Source of the DNA: JACQQW01 sp964520655
GTDB taxonomy: Bacteria; Omnitrophota; Gorgyraeia; Zapsychrales; Fredricksoniimonadaceae
Length of the DNA stretch: 64,000 nt
Direction: 5' to 3'
Assembly: GCA_964520655.1 (NCBI GenBank)
Contig: CAZFNI010000012.1
Span: forward strand, 1 to 64,000
The notes below the pieces were generated by a model that made no database searches, was not told the DNA's origin, and was given only the letters and a program-made list of their open reading frames with translations. Position numbers and translations under genes: made by a program. Positions 17,227 through 25,292 of this stretch are shown in pieces (position 1 is the stretch's first letter; every line of letters begins with the position of its first letter).

Positions 17227-18086
17227 AACTTCATAATGAAAGCTAATGCGTAAAACGGAGGCACATGACTATCAGGAATGATCGGATGCGTATGCGACTG
17301 ATTGCCCCCCGTATCTGAAGTCAATGAACTGATCTGACCTGTCATGACTGGAGAACTGTGACCATCATATCGGCTCCCCAGCCAGGGCGTTTCATTATAC
17401 GCATGATGGTGGGCTGGCATCTCCGCGATAGTCAACGCATGTGGCCCTGTTTCACTGCCATGATCGTGAGAAATACTACCGCCGCTTTTTTCTAATTTCC
17501 CCTGAAGATTGGTTTTACTGACCCCACCCTCATCTTGCCGCGAGCCAACGATAAATTTATCGCGAAGATCCGGTGTACCATTCTGCCCATCACACAAAAC
17601 CCAACCTAAAGGAATGCTGGCGATCGACCCAGACCACGCCACGATCACACCGGAAGCAATTTCATCTTGATCATTAGCCCCGGTAACACTACTCACAACA
17701 TCTCCCGCGAATGACGCTTGCAGCAAACGCGAATTAATCATTGGCACTAAATTTAACGGCACTTGAACACTGACACTCATTTTTTTCTCATCAAACATCA
17801 CTTGGTAGGGATGCCCCCAGGGGTTAAGTAAAGACCACAGCGGACTTAAGTAACCATCTATTTGCATCTGTTTTAAATCCGTTGGCCATTCATGATGATC
17901 CCTGTGATACTTTCTGCCAGCTGCCTGGATAACCCCCACCTCGGCAATTGTTTTCTCACCGGCACGGATCTCGACAGCGCGGACCATCACCGGCAATACC
18001 GCCGTTGTCAACAAAGCAACAATGCCCATGACGATCGCCAACTCAACTAACGAAAAACCATTTTTTCCTAGAATGTCGCGGTCCAT
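17223..18086 (-). CDS. Type IV pilin fused to phage tail-collar/receptor-tip-like domain (PilV-like tip protein)
   Basis: 287 residues. Residues 1-35 are a class III prepilin leader and helix: GKNG|FSLVELAIVMG, with Glu at mature position 5. Residues 45-135 are a small minor-pilin-like domain (LNPWGHPY). Residues 148-181 are a phage tail-collar domain (VAWSG...IPLGWVLCDG, then TPDLRDKFIVG). The tail up to 287 is His-rich, with HDH (207-209), HHH (226-228) and HTH (265-267), and ends HVPPFYALAFIMKL as many collar proteins do. HxH triplets bind iron in the receptor-binding needle of T4 gp37, so a metal-stabilised trimeric tip is possible. Its place after the major pilin matches PilV, the tip adhesin of IncI thin pili. 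It overlaps the pilS-like gene by 19 bases. The domain calls are secure; the tip role is inferred. Confidence 0.85.
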   Translation of the reverse strand: MDRDILGKNGFSLVELAIVMGIVALLTTAVLPVMVRAVEIRAGEKTIAEVGVIQAAGRKYHRDHHEWPTDLKQMQIDGYLSPLWSLLNPWGHPYQVMFDEKKMSVSVQVPLNLVPMINSRLLQASFAGDVVSSVTGANDQDEIASGVIVAWSGSIASIPLGWVLCDGQNGTPDLRDKFIVGSRQDEGGVSKTNLQGKLEKSGGSISHDHGSETGPHALTIAEMPAHHHAYNETPWLGSRYDGHSSPVMTGQISSLTSDTGGNQSHTHPIIPDSHVPPFYALAFIMKL

Positions 18087-18517
18087 GTCGTGCTCGCTTC
18101 ATCATAGTTAACTTTTGACGCGCTATTATTGAAATAGTTACTTAGCTTATCCGCTTCCGTTTTGACCAAACTATTCAAACTAATGTCAAAACGTGTATTA
18201 TCCACCGGATTGCTGGAAACATCAAATTTCCCGCCCCAAGGGTTTGATGCGGCTGCATCAAAAGTATCCGGTAATAATTTAGCTGTTTTTAAAGCCTCAA
18301 CACTGACGCCCGAGAAACTTACTTTACCCAATGCCAGGTAACTTTCTGCAGCGCTACGCAATGTCTGCACACTATTTGCCGCGGATTGAACCCTGGCATT
18401 ATCCCTCAACCCCGCAGACATAGAGACCGCCAGGATCAATACAGTTAATACCGCAAGACCTATTGCGAGCTCCACCAAAGAAAACGCCCCTGTTGAATTA
18501 ATATTGATCCGTTTCAT
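18068..18517 (-). CDS. pilS: Type IVb major pilin, PilS-like
   Basis: 149 residues. The leader MKRININSTGA is followed by FSLVELAIGLAVLTVLILAV, the standard pilin helix with Glu at mature position 5. Mid-protein NPWGG and the helix/loop layout fit PilS/TcpA-type IVb pilins. The residue before the cleavage point is Ala rather than the usual Gly (TGA|F), which prepilin peptidases tolerate less well. A strong AGGAGG site precedes the ATG. The gene is next to the ATPase and platform genes and before the collar pilin. No prepilin peptidase gene is visible in this window, so processing must rely on one elsewhere. Confidence 0.8.
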   Translation of the reverse strand: MKRININSTGAFSLVELAIGLAVLTVLILAVSMSAGLRDNARVQSAANSVQTLRSAAESYLALGKVSFSGVSVEALKTAKLLPDTFDAAASNPWGGKFDVSSNPVDNTRFDISLNSLVKTEADKLSNYFNNSASKVNYDEASTTWTATF

Positions 18518-18534
18518 ACTATCCTCCTTGTGTT

Positions 18535-19731
18535 TTAACCTCCAGCGATCTGATTCAAACTGCCGTAAACAGGGATCAGAAACGCAAAGGCAATGGTAAC
18601 TAAAAATACGGCACCAATGATCAATAGTGCCGGTTGAAGCAAAATCACCGCACGGTCTATCTGTTCGTTCACTCGCTTATTTAGATATTCTGACAAATTC
18701 AGGCAATACTGAGGAAGTCTCGCCATTTCCTCTCCGCGACGTATCGTCATCACGATCAGCGGAGAGAAAAATCGATCAGCTCCCAACGACTCCCACAATG
18801 TCCCGCCTCCAAAGATATAGTCCCTGCAACCATAAAAATGTCCGCTGACCGCATTGTTGTTATTAGCATGCAGATCGTCGATACCCTTAATGATCGATGT
18901 CCCATTACGCATCAGGATCGACAGGTTCAAAAAATAGTACGCCAGATCCGCTTCTTTATTTATGCGCCCCCATATGGGTAAACGATAAACAACAAATTCT
19001 CGAATTCGTTTATTATTGAATATGAACCCAGCAACCGAGACCAACACTGCTCCTATGATCAAAACTAATAATGCACCATATTGCCTCAGCCACAAGGTCG
19101 CAGCAATGATCACACCCGTTGTTCCATGAACGCGCGTTGATTCAGGCAATAACTGAGCTAATCGCGGTACCACATAAACCCCCACAAACAACATGACGGC
19201 ACATAATAAGCAAAATACGATCGATGGATATACCAACGCCTCTCTTAATCGTCCCGACACTTCCTCCTGACGTTTAAAGTAATGTGCCAGCATCCTCAAC
19301 GATCCCTTAAGTTCCCCACTTTGTTCTCCGCTTTTAATAGTCACCGTCACGATCCAGGGAAATGATTTTGTCGATGCAAAAGCGTCTGCCAAACCTTTCC
19401 CTTTGCTGACCTCACTTTTTATCCCTTCTATTGCGCCCATCAAAACTGCTGATAATTGCACGCTGGATACGGATGCCAGTATCTGGTTGATACTCATCCC
19501 TGTCTCATGCATATTCGCCATATCTTCAAAGAATCCCGACATGATCTTGATAGAGATCCGCTTCGCCCTCTTCAACTGAAGAAATGATCGTACCCAATCC
19601 ATATAAACAATGATCACGTCGATCTTATTGTTTTTTAAATAGCCCAAAACGCTTTCCTTATTCCCCTTAATCACTCCAGAGATTTCTTGACCTTGAGGGG
19701 TTATGCCTGAATATTTCCAATATCCCATCAT
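18535..19731 (-). CDS. pilR: Type IV pilus inner-membrane platform protein (PilC/GspF family, PilR-like)
   Basis: 398 residues with the duplicated T2SF domain arrangement: a cytoplasmic helical domain (about 60-160; MANMHETGMSINQIL, SGELKGSLRMLAHYF), two membrane helices (about 165-190 and 215-235), a second helical domain (250-355; LSILMRNGTSI, SGEEMARLPQ-like IRRGEEMARL) and a final helix near 365-385. It anchors the assembly ATPase and moves pilins from the membrane. The ATG overlaps the ATPase stop codon (ATGA), indicating coupled translation of the two partners. Confidence 0.9.
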   Translation of the reverse strand: MMGYWKYSGITPQGQEISGVIKGNKESVLGYLKNNKIDVIIVYMDWVRSFLQLKRAKRISIKIMSGFFEDMANMHETGMSINQILASVSSVQLSAVLMGAIEGIKSEVSKGKGLADAFASTKSFPWIVTVTIKSGEQSGELKGSLRMLAHYFKRQEEVSGRLREALVYPSIVFCLLCAVMLFVGVYVVPRLAQLLPESTRVHGTTGVIIAATLWLRQYGALLVLIIGAVLVSVAGFIFNNKRIREFVVYRLPIWGRINKEADLAYYFLNLSILMRNGTSIIKGIDDLHANNNNAVSGHFYGCRDYIFGGGTLWESLGADRFFSPLIVMTIRRGEEMARLPQYCLNLSEYLNKRVNEQIDRAVILLQPALLIIGAVFLVTIAFAFLIPVYGSLNQIAGG

Positions 19732-21335
19732 CCCAGCACCCTCACCGCTTCTTGCGGTGATATTGCCCCTTGTTTGACCATCATTTTTAATTGCTCAAAC
19801 ATCGCCCCCTCTATACCATTTTCCCTGACATGTATTTTTATACCGCGAATATCACCCTCCAATAACATGGAATCAACTGGATCACCGCATTCCAAAACGC
19901 TAGCCACTACTGTCCGCCCCTTATAACCGTCATTACATCCAGAACAACCACCAGCAACTGAAACATCCTCTAACTCTTCCACAAATTTAAACTCACTGCT
20001 TGTCCACACAACATCCTGGCAATGCAGTCTCTGCTTACACAAAGGGCAAAGCAGTCTAACCAAGCGCTGAGAAATAATCATGGATAACGTCGAGGCCATA
20101 TAGGCATACGGAATACCGAGATCATGTAATCGCAATACAGCGTCGAACACCTGATTGGCATGCAGCGTTGCAAAAACCTTATGACCTGTCATCGCCGCCC
20201 GGATGGCCTCTTGCGCGGTAAGATCATCCCTGATCTCCCCGATCAGCATGATATTAGGATCATGTCTTAAGAAAGCTCGAACAGCATTACTGAACGTGAT
20301 CAGCCGTTTGTCATTAGTCTGTACCTGAGTCATCAGCGTGTGATGCATTTCAACGGGATCCTCAATAGTCACGATCTTGCGCTCAATGGATTTAATATAA
20401 TTGAGCATGGCATAAAGCGTCGTTGTCTTGCCGCAACCAGTTGGCCCAACGATCAGCGCCATCCCTTCCGGTTTAGAAAGCATTGACTTGATCCTTTTCC
20501 ATAAATAATTGGGGTATCCAAGAGAGATCAAGTCGATCGAAGATTTATTTCTATCTAACAAACGCAGCACCAGGGAACTGCCATTGACACAGGGTATGTG
20601 CGACACCCTGACATCGATATTTTCCCCCCTGTTTTGATATGTAAATCTCGCGTCATGTAGACTGCTAAAATCACTAATGGTCACATCAGCCCTGTGAAAA
20701 ACAATATTAACCAGCCTCCGCTGGAGATCCGAACGTAATACCCCATACGCATGCAGAATCCCGTCGATGCGTAGTCTTACTTCTAACGCTTTTGCCGAAG
20801 CCTCAATATGAATATCCGTAGCACCTCGTTTAAGCGCATCCTGCATGCAATGCTCAAACCAGGACAAAACATTGTCTTCATTGACACCCCCCCTGCAAGA
20901 TACCGAATTTTCGTCAGCTGAGACCTTATCAATAGCCCTGCACAATGGCTCTTCAGCAGCCAGCATAAAACACGCTTTCGTGTTTAACTTATCCTGAATG
21001 ACATCAATTGCTCCTAAATTATCACTATACGCCATAACAAAAACTATCCCATCATCGGTCTTTGCCGGAAACACTTTATGCTTAACGATAAAATCTTTTC
21101 CTAACGATGTGACCATTCCCTTATGCGCTTCAAAATTACCCTTATAAACACCCCAGCCTGCTTGCCTAGCTAATGCAGAGATCATCTGTTCCTCATTTAT
21201 AAAATCATAATCGGTGAGCAGCTTTCCCAAACGTTGACGAACTCCATGGTTTTGCAGAGACAGACAAAAATCTAATGTTTTTTCATCTATGAGACCTTCC
21301 CTTAGCAAAATATTCCCTAACCGCTGCCCTTCCAT
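19728..21335 (-). CDS. pilQ: Type IV pilus assembly ATPase (PilB/GspE family, PilQ-like)
   Basis: 535 residues. An N-terminal GspE/PilB N domain (1-140; RLGNILLREGLIDE, ALARQAGW) is followed by the secretion ATPase core. Key motifs: Walker A GPTGCGKTT near residue 297, Asp box VTIEDPVEMHH, Walker B IMLIGEIRDD near 366, His box VFATLHANQ, and a tetracysteine zinc site (CPLCKQRLHC ... CSGC, about 425-470) typical of PilB/GspE. It powers pilus extension from the cytoplasmic face. No PilT-type retraction ATPase lies in the window. Named by analogy to the IncI thin-pilus system; PilB would be an equally valid name. Confidence 0.93.
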   Translation of the reverse strand: MEGQRLGNILLREGLIDEKTLDFCLSLQNHGVRQRLGKLLTDYDFINEEQMISALARQAGWGVYKGNFEAHKGMVTSLGKDFIVKHKVFPAKTDDGIVFVMAYSDNLGAIDVIQDKLNTKACFMLAAEEPLCRAIDKVSADENSVSCRGGVNEDNVLSWFEHCMQDALKRGATDIHIEASAKALEVRLRIDGILHAYGVLRSDLQRRLVNIVFHRADVTISDFSSLHDARFTYQNRGENIDVRVSHIPCVNGSSLVLRLLDRNKSSIDLISLGYPNYLWKRIKSMLSKPEGMALIVGPTGCGKTTTLYAMLNYIKSIERKIVTIEDPVEMHHTLMTQVQTNDKRLITFSNAVRAFLRHDPNIMLIGEIRDDLTAQEAIRAAMTGHKVFATLHANQVFDAVLRLHDLGIPYAYMASTLSMIISQRLVRLLCPLCKQRLHCQDVVWTSSEFKFVEELEDVSVAGGCSGCNDGYKGRTVVASVLECGDPVDSMLLEGDIRGIKIHVRENGIEGAMFEQLKMMVKQGAISPQEAVRVLG

Positions 21336-21336
21336 C

Positions 21337-21816
21337 TTAACCCCCGATCAAAATAACCTTCTCTTTGCCATCTTTTGTTCTGAGCACCGCCTTATCATCA
21401 TCGATCCTCACTACGGTCACGTCACCACGAAGCATCTGGCCCGCTTTTGCTGACACTCTTACACTGTGATCCAACAGCAATCCTAGACGTTCATTCCCAA
21501 TACGAACAATACCTTGCAGCTTGATAGGAAAATTTTCCGTATCCTGCTCTTTTTTCTCATTCAACATGGACGTAAAATTATCCTCCTGATCTAATTTTTT
21601 GATCCTGGAACGCAGATCAGCGCGCTGTAGATCAAGATTTAAGAGTTTTATTTCCCGCATCCGCTTGTTTTCCTGATCAATAAAATCGTCTACATCCTGA
21701 CGATCTGAGCGCACCGATCCTTTTGAGACCATCTGGTCCACCATAGACACTTCCTGTGCATACACATTGCTAAACTCAAGAACAAATACCAGCAAACAAA
21801 CTAATATACTAAGCCC
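21337..21816 (-). CDS. pilP: PilP-like type IV pilus biogenesis protein
   Basis: 159 residues from the ATG at 21816, which has a GGGGGTG site just upstream; an ATG at 21828 is an alternative. A signal/anchor helix (MGLSILVCLLVFVLEF), a helical linker with charged coiled-coil potential (KRMREIKLLNLDLQRADLR), and a compact C-terminal beta-domain (LQGIVRIGNERLGLLL, SAKAGQMLRGDVTVVRIDD, EKVILIGG). That domain has the layout of PilP / GspC homology-region proteins that link the inner-membrane complex to the secretin. It overlaps the preceding gene by 8 bases and precedes the ATPase by one base. Confidence 0.7.
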   Translation of the reverse strand, partial: GLSILVCLLVFVLEFSNVYAQEVSMVDQMVSKGSVRSDRQDVDDFIDQENKRMREIKLLNLDLQRADLRSRIKKLDQEDNFTSMLNEKKEQDTENFPIKLQGIVRIGNERLGLLLDHSVRVSAKAGQMLRGDVTVVRIDDDKAVLRTKDGKEKVILIGG

Positions 21817-22291
21817 CATACACACCCCCATTGATCTGCAGCATGTTATCTTTGAACGCCACGTCATTCTCTATGATCGGGAACTGCTGCTGCCATATTT
21901 TATAGTGCCTCAAGATACGAAATATCTCCTCAGGATCCTGAATTTTGAAGAATGAGATCCTGAAAGCAAACCGCTTGATCCCTTCAAAGACCATTGAAGT
22001 GTTTTTTATATCAAAATCACTATTGGAGATTATCTCGACCTTCATGTTATACCCATAGGTATCCGCATCATGGGTAATTCGAGCAAGGAACCTTGAATAA
22101 TATTGATCGACTCTTGATAAAATTATATCTTCCCTGGATTGAAGAATATCCAATGTTCGTTGTGCATGCAAAATTCTCTCCTTACTCCCCATAATTAGAT
22201 TTTGTAAATGAAAGCATTCTTTTAATATTGGGTAACATGCAAACACAACAATTAGTCCAATCAATAAGCTGCTGATCAAAGTCTTTTTCAT
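21809..22291 (-). CDS. PilO-like pilus alignment subcomplex protein (tentative)
   Basis: 160 residues. One N-terminal membrane helix (MKKTLISSLLIGLIVVFACYP), a coiled-coil-prone region (residues 30-60) and a small alpha/beta domain (FRISFFKIQDPEEIFRIL). This is the topology of PilO/GspM proteins, although sequence similarity is not obvious. The ATG at 22291 is preceded by AGGTGAT and follows the PilM/GspL-like gene with a 10-base overlap. The assignment rests on topology and on the neighbouring PilM/GspL-like and PilP-like genes. Confidence 0.5.
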   Translation of the reverse strand: MKKTLISSLLIGLIVVFACYPILKECFHLQNLIMGSKERILHAQRTLDILQSREDIILSRVDQYYSRFLARITHDADTYGYNMKVEIISNSDFDIKNTSMVFEGIKRFAFRISFFKIQDPEEIFRILRHYKIWQQQFPIIENDVAFKDNMLQINGGVYGA

Positions 22292-22299
22292 CACATCAC

Positions 22300-23454
22300 C
22301 TATTCTTTCCAAGATAATTCGATCTTTGTCCCCATCTGTTCATTGAAACGTTCTGACGAAATGTTGGCTTTAGACCATTTCCCCTCTCTTATAAATTCCT
22401 CCCCTAGGTTCACACTGCCTGGAACTATTACTGCGTTCATCCAAAAATTACCTCGTTCCTTCTGAGCCACCATAAATTCTTTGATCAAATATCCCTTGGG
22501 GACATGAAGATAAAAATCCCAGAAAATATCGTCCCACTGAGAATTCTTTAATGAATCCAAATAATCTACAAACTTATTCTTGTATGTGTTCTCCAGCTCA
22601 CGATTCAATACGCTGACTTGCTCCTGGGCATGAACATATTCCTCCTTTAAACGTTTTTCTTTTATCCAGAAAAGACCAACTATTATCCCGCCCAAAATAA
22701 CACTACCCATGAACATGCATCCCTGGAATATCCAATTAAGGCGCATTTGTTTTCTTTTTCTTTGTGCAAGTTCATTTGGAAGAACATAATTATTCGTAAA
22801 CTTAGCAACCTTTAATCCGTCCAATGCAGGATTAACTTCACCAATATCTAGCACTTCTTCGTGTCTTGCCAGTTTTAAATCCACACATGCAGAAAGCCAA
22901 TCCCTATTATTGCTAACAATCACATATGATGATCTCTCCTCTTGATCTTGAGAAAAGATCAACCATGAACGTTTAATCTCCTCGATCATATATTCCCTAT
23001 CCCGCACAATGATCTGCCGTGATTCCGAGAAAATCGCACTCCTAAAGATCGTAACCACCATTTTTGATCCCAATGCATCAATAACGATCACAGCTCTATT
23101 GTCATTAAGGAATCCTTTATGTCTTAAATATGCCCGAACGGCCACTGGATATGGAACCAGAACGACAACAGCAGCAGGACTAAAAAATTTGTAAATCTCC
23201 TCAATAGCCGCCTGTGGAACACTCAGCCTTAACGCCTCACGCGCCGTGATCTGTTCCTCAATGAACATTACTTGTGCGTCAACAACCTGCCTTTCTTCAT
23301 TCTCCTTTTGGACGCGTTGTACAGAAACACCTAAACATGCCACAAATACTTCTTTTATATGGTTCTTATATTTCCGTGTAAATTCATCTTTGGGAAGTGT
23401 TTCAACTCCCTGACCTGTCCCTACTAACAATAATTCATCAAATATAATTCTCAT
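22300..23454 (-). CDS. PilM/GspL-like actin-fold protein joined to a PilN-like membrane part
   Basis: 384 residues. The N-terminal ~230 residues are soluble and resemble a degenerate actin-like fold as in PilM/GspL (VIVIDALGSKMVVTIFRSA, then ESRQIIVRDREYMIEEIKRS). A membrane helix follows (about 245-268; IFQGCMFMGSVILGGIIVGLF), then a coiled coil and a periplasmic domain, the layout of PilN. It therefore combines PilM and PilN functions in one chain, like GspL. Its position after the secretin gene matches the pilin accessory protein PilO of IncI thin-pilus operons. The actin-type ATP-binding residues are not clearly present. It overlaps neither neighbour by more than 10 bases. Confidence 0.6.
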   Translation of the reverse strand: MRIIFDELLLVGTGQGVETLPKDEFTRKYKNHIKEVFVACLGVSVQRVQKENEERQVVDAQVMFIEEQITAREALRLSVPQAAIEEIYKFFSPAAVVVLVPYPVAVRAYLRHKGFLNDNRAVIVIDALGSKMVVTIFRSAIFSESRQIIVRDREYMIEEIKRSWLIFSQDQEERSSYVIVSNNRDWLSACVDLKLARHEEVLDIGEVNPALDGLKVAKFTNNYVLPNELAQRKRKQMRLNWIFQGCMFMGSVILGGIIVGLFWIKEKRLKEEYVHAQEQVSVLNRELENTYKNKFVDYLDSLKNSQWDDIFWDFYLHVPKGYLIKEFMVAQKERGNFWMNAVIVPGSVNLGEEFIREGKWSKANISSERFNEQMGTKIELSWKE

Positions 23455-23455
23455 T

Positions 23456-24976
23456 TCATCCTTTTCGCGGCGTTATAAAAATGATCAGCTCTGTTTTATT
23501 GTCCCGACGCACTTCATATTCAAATAACCTTCCCAAGAACGGAACTTTAGAGAGCAGTGGCACATTCTGTTTGGAATGCTCTTTAGCTGATGTGATAAGC
23601 CCACCGATCGCTACAGTTTGCCCCTCTTTTAACTTAACCATGGTATTAAGTGATTTTGTTGTTGTTTGGGGAGCTTCTATCAGACTATTACCCGAGACAA
23701 TGGTTCGAATATTATCAATGCTTGTCACAACAGGGGTCACTGACAGAAAAATATCATCACCTGCGATATTTGCCAGTAGTCGCATTGTTACCCCTTCCTG
23801 AACTTGGGAGGTTGATACGGAAGTGACAGAACCTGTCTGAGTTGTTTCTATCGTTGACCGATCCACATAACTTTGGGTTGAACCAACCTGAATAACTGCA
23901 ACCTGATTATTTAAGATCTTCACCCTTGGCTGAGACACCACTTCCACTTCCCCCTGCTTAGATAACGCATCGATTGCCATTTTAAAACCATTTGACGATA
24001 GACCTGATCCCTCTTTGCCCCCATCCATATTAAATCTGAGGAAATTTCCACTGCTAAAATTGTTTGAGGCAAAATTGCTGACGAGAGCAATACTATTTAA
24101 TGTTTTCAGATCACCTGCCAGTACATTCCAATCAATACCAAAACGATTGTCATCATTTAATCTCACTTCCACAACCTTCACATCCACCTCAATCTGGATA
24201 GAGACACGGGCATTTAGATCCTCAAAATACCTCCTTAATCTCTCTAATTTCACGGGCGTATCCGTTACAACAACCATCCCCGCTGGTTTATTAAGTGATA
24301 TTTTGGCTGAATCAGAAGTGAGACCTTTCACATTGGCCAGAACATCATCCCAAAACGAAAGCCCAGCGTTCTGGCTGCTGACAACGATCTTTGTCCCTAG
24401 CTTCACCTGCTGATTCTGACTAGAACCATTCTGATTCTCCCCTGACCGCACAAAAGACTCGTTGCTGGTTGTATCATCAAAACTCTGAACGATCGGCGGT
24501 ATTAACACCCTAAAAATCTGTGTCTGTTCCGCTAAAACAGTCATTTGCCTATCTTCAATCTTGTATCCATATCCCAAAGAATAAAGAATTGTATTAAATA
24601 CACTGGCGATCGTCATATTTTGCGCATCAATATTGGTCTTTTTGTCCTCAACACCTGGCCCCAACAACACATTAATACCAATAGATTGTGCTAGAGGTTT
24701 TAATACACTTGTTAAAGTCACATCATGGGCATTTATAGATACAACCTTCATCCATTCGTTATTTTCTGTATCAGATATAATTGAAACATCTTTTGAAAAA
24801 CCATCATCGATCAATAGCGCAGGTTTCTGCGTGTGGGCCGTTTGCTTGCGCCATTCCTCATTGATTATTTCTACCCTTGCCTTGGTACTCAACGGTTCCG
24901 GAAGCCCCCAGATGATTCGGCACACTGGTAATGTCAGCAACAGTGTTAAAATCATGATCTTCTGAATTTGGTACAT
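23456..24976 (-). CDS. pilN: Type IV pilus secretin (PilN/MshL-like outer-membrane channel)
   Basis: 506 residues. Signal peptide (MYQIQKIMILTLLLTLPVCRIIWG), an N0/STN-like domain (about 78-150; ISINAHDVTLTSVLKPLA, DAQNMTIASVFNTIL), an N1-type domain (about 215-255; VVTDTPVKLERLRRYFEDL) and the C-terminal secretin domain (about 260-505) with VKLKEGQTVAIGGLI and VPLLSKVPFLGRLFEYEV ... LIIFITPR. It forms the multimeric outer-membrane pore through which the pilus passes. An AAGGAG site supports the start at 24976, even though this means a 119-base overlap with the upstream lipoprotein gene. Named after IncI PilN; PilQ/MshL are equivalents. Confidence 0.92.
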   Translation of the reverse strand: MYQIQKIMILTLLLTLPVCRIIWGLPEPLSTKARVEIINEEWRKQTAHTQKPALLIDDGFSKDVSIISDTENNEWMKVVSINAHDVTLTSVLKPLAQSIGINVLLGPGVEDKKTNIDAQNMTIASVFNTILYSLGYGYKIEDRQMTVLAEQTQIFRVLIPPIVQSFDDTTSNESFVRSGENQNGSSQNQQVKLGTKIVVSSQNAGLSFWDDVLANVKGLTSDSAKISLNKPAGMVVVTDTPVKLERLRRYFEDLNARVSIQIEVDVKVVEVRLNDDNRFGIDWNVLAGDLKTLNSIALVSNFASNNFSSGNFLRFNMDGGKEGSGLSSNGFKMAIDALSKQGEVEVVSQPRVKILNNQVAVIQVGSTQSYVDRSTIETTQTGSVTSVSTSQVQEGVTMRLLANIAGDDIFLSVTPVVTSIDNIRTIVSGNSLIEAPQTTTKSLNTMVKLKEGQTVAIGGLITSAKEHSKQNVPLLSKVPFLGRLFEYEVRRDNKTELIIFITPRKG

Positions 24977-25292
24977 ATTTCTCCTTTTGTTGGATTACAA
25001 AATCCTCAGATTCTTTGATCCATTCTCCTGGCTTGATCATGACCAGTTCTTTATGTTCTGGAATAAATGCCCCCTGATCAATATGCCCAGGAATACTGAT
25101 CTCTTGAACGAGAGGAGCACTCCAATGATAATCTGGCATAACCTTATAATGACCTTCCTCAAGTATCTGTGATACTTGCTGTTTTACAGCATGTTGATAA
25201 CTCTTAACATTCATACTCTGTTCTGAGAATCTTGCTGTAGCACATCCCGCAAACATCAAAATGAATATCCCCCAGAAATTATTGCAGCCCAT
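24858..25292 (-). CDS. Small lipoprotein between traC and the secretin gene
   Basis: 144 residues with a lipoprotein signal (MGCNNFWGIFILMFAGC, lipobox FAGC). No recognised domain follows; a probable role is pilotin or partner for the secretin, by position, like the small lipoproteins at the start of IncI pil operons. The start at 25292 has AAGGAG 8 bases upstream and overlaps the traC stop by 14 bases. The last ~40 codons overlap the start of the secretin gene in another frame, which is unusually long for this compact operon. Confidence 0.7.
   Translation of the reverse strand: MGCNNFWGIFILMFAGCATARFSEQSMNVKSYQHAVKQQVSQILEEGHYKVMPDYHWSAPLVQEISIPGHIDQGAFIPEHKELVMIKPGEWIKESEDFVIQQKEKYVPNSEDHDFNTVADITSVPNHLGASGTVEYQGKGRNNQ

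Noticed and set aside
17223..18086. Phage collar domain and tail-fibre-like giants as evidence of a prophage
   Set aside because: No capsid, portal, terminase, baseplate, integrase or lysis genes are present, and the collar domain is fused to a pilin inside a pilus operon.
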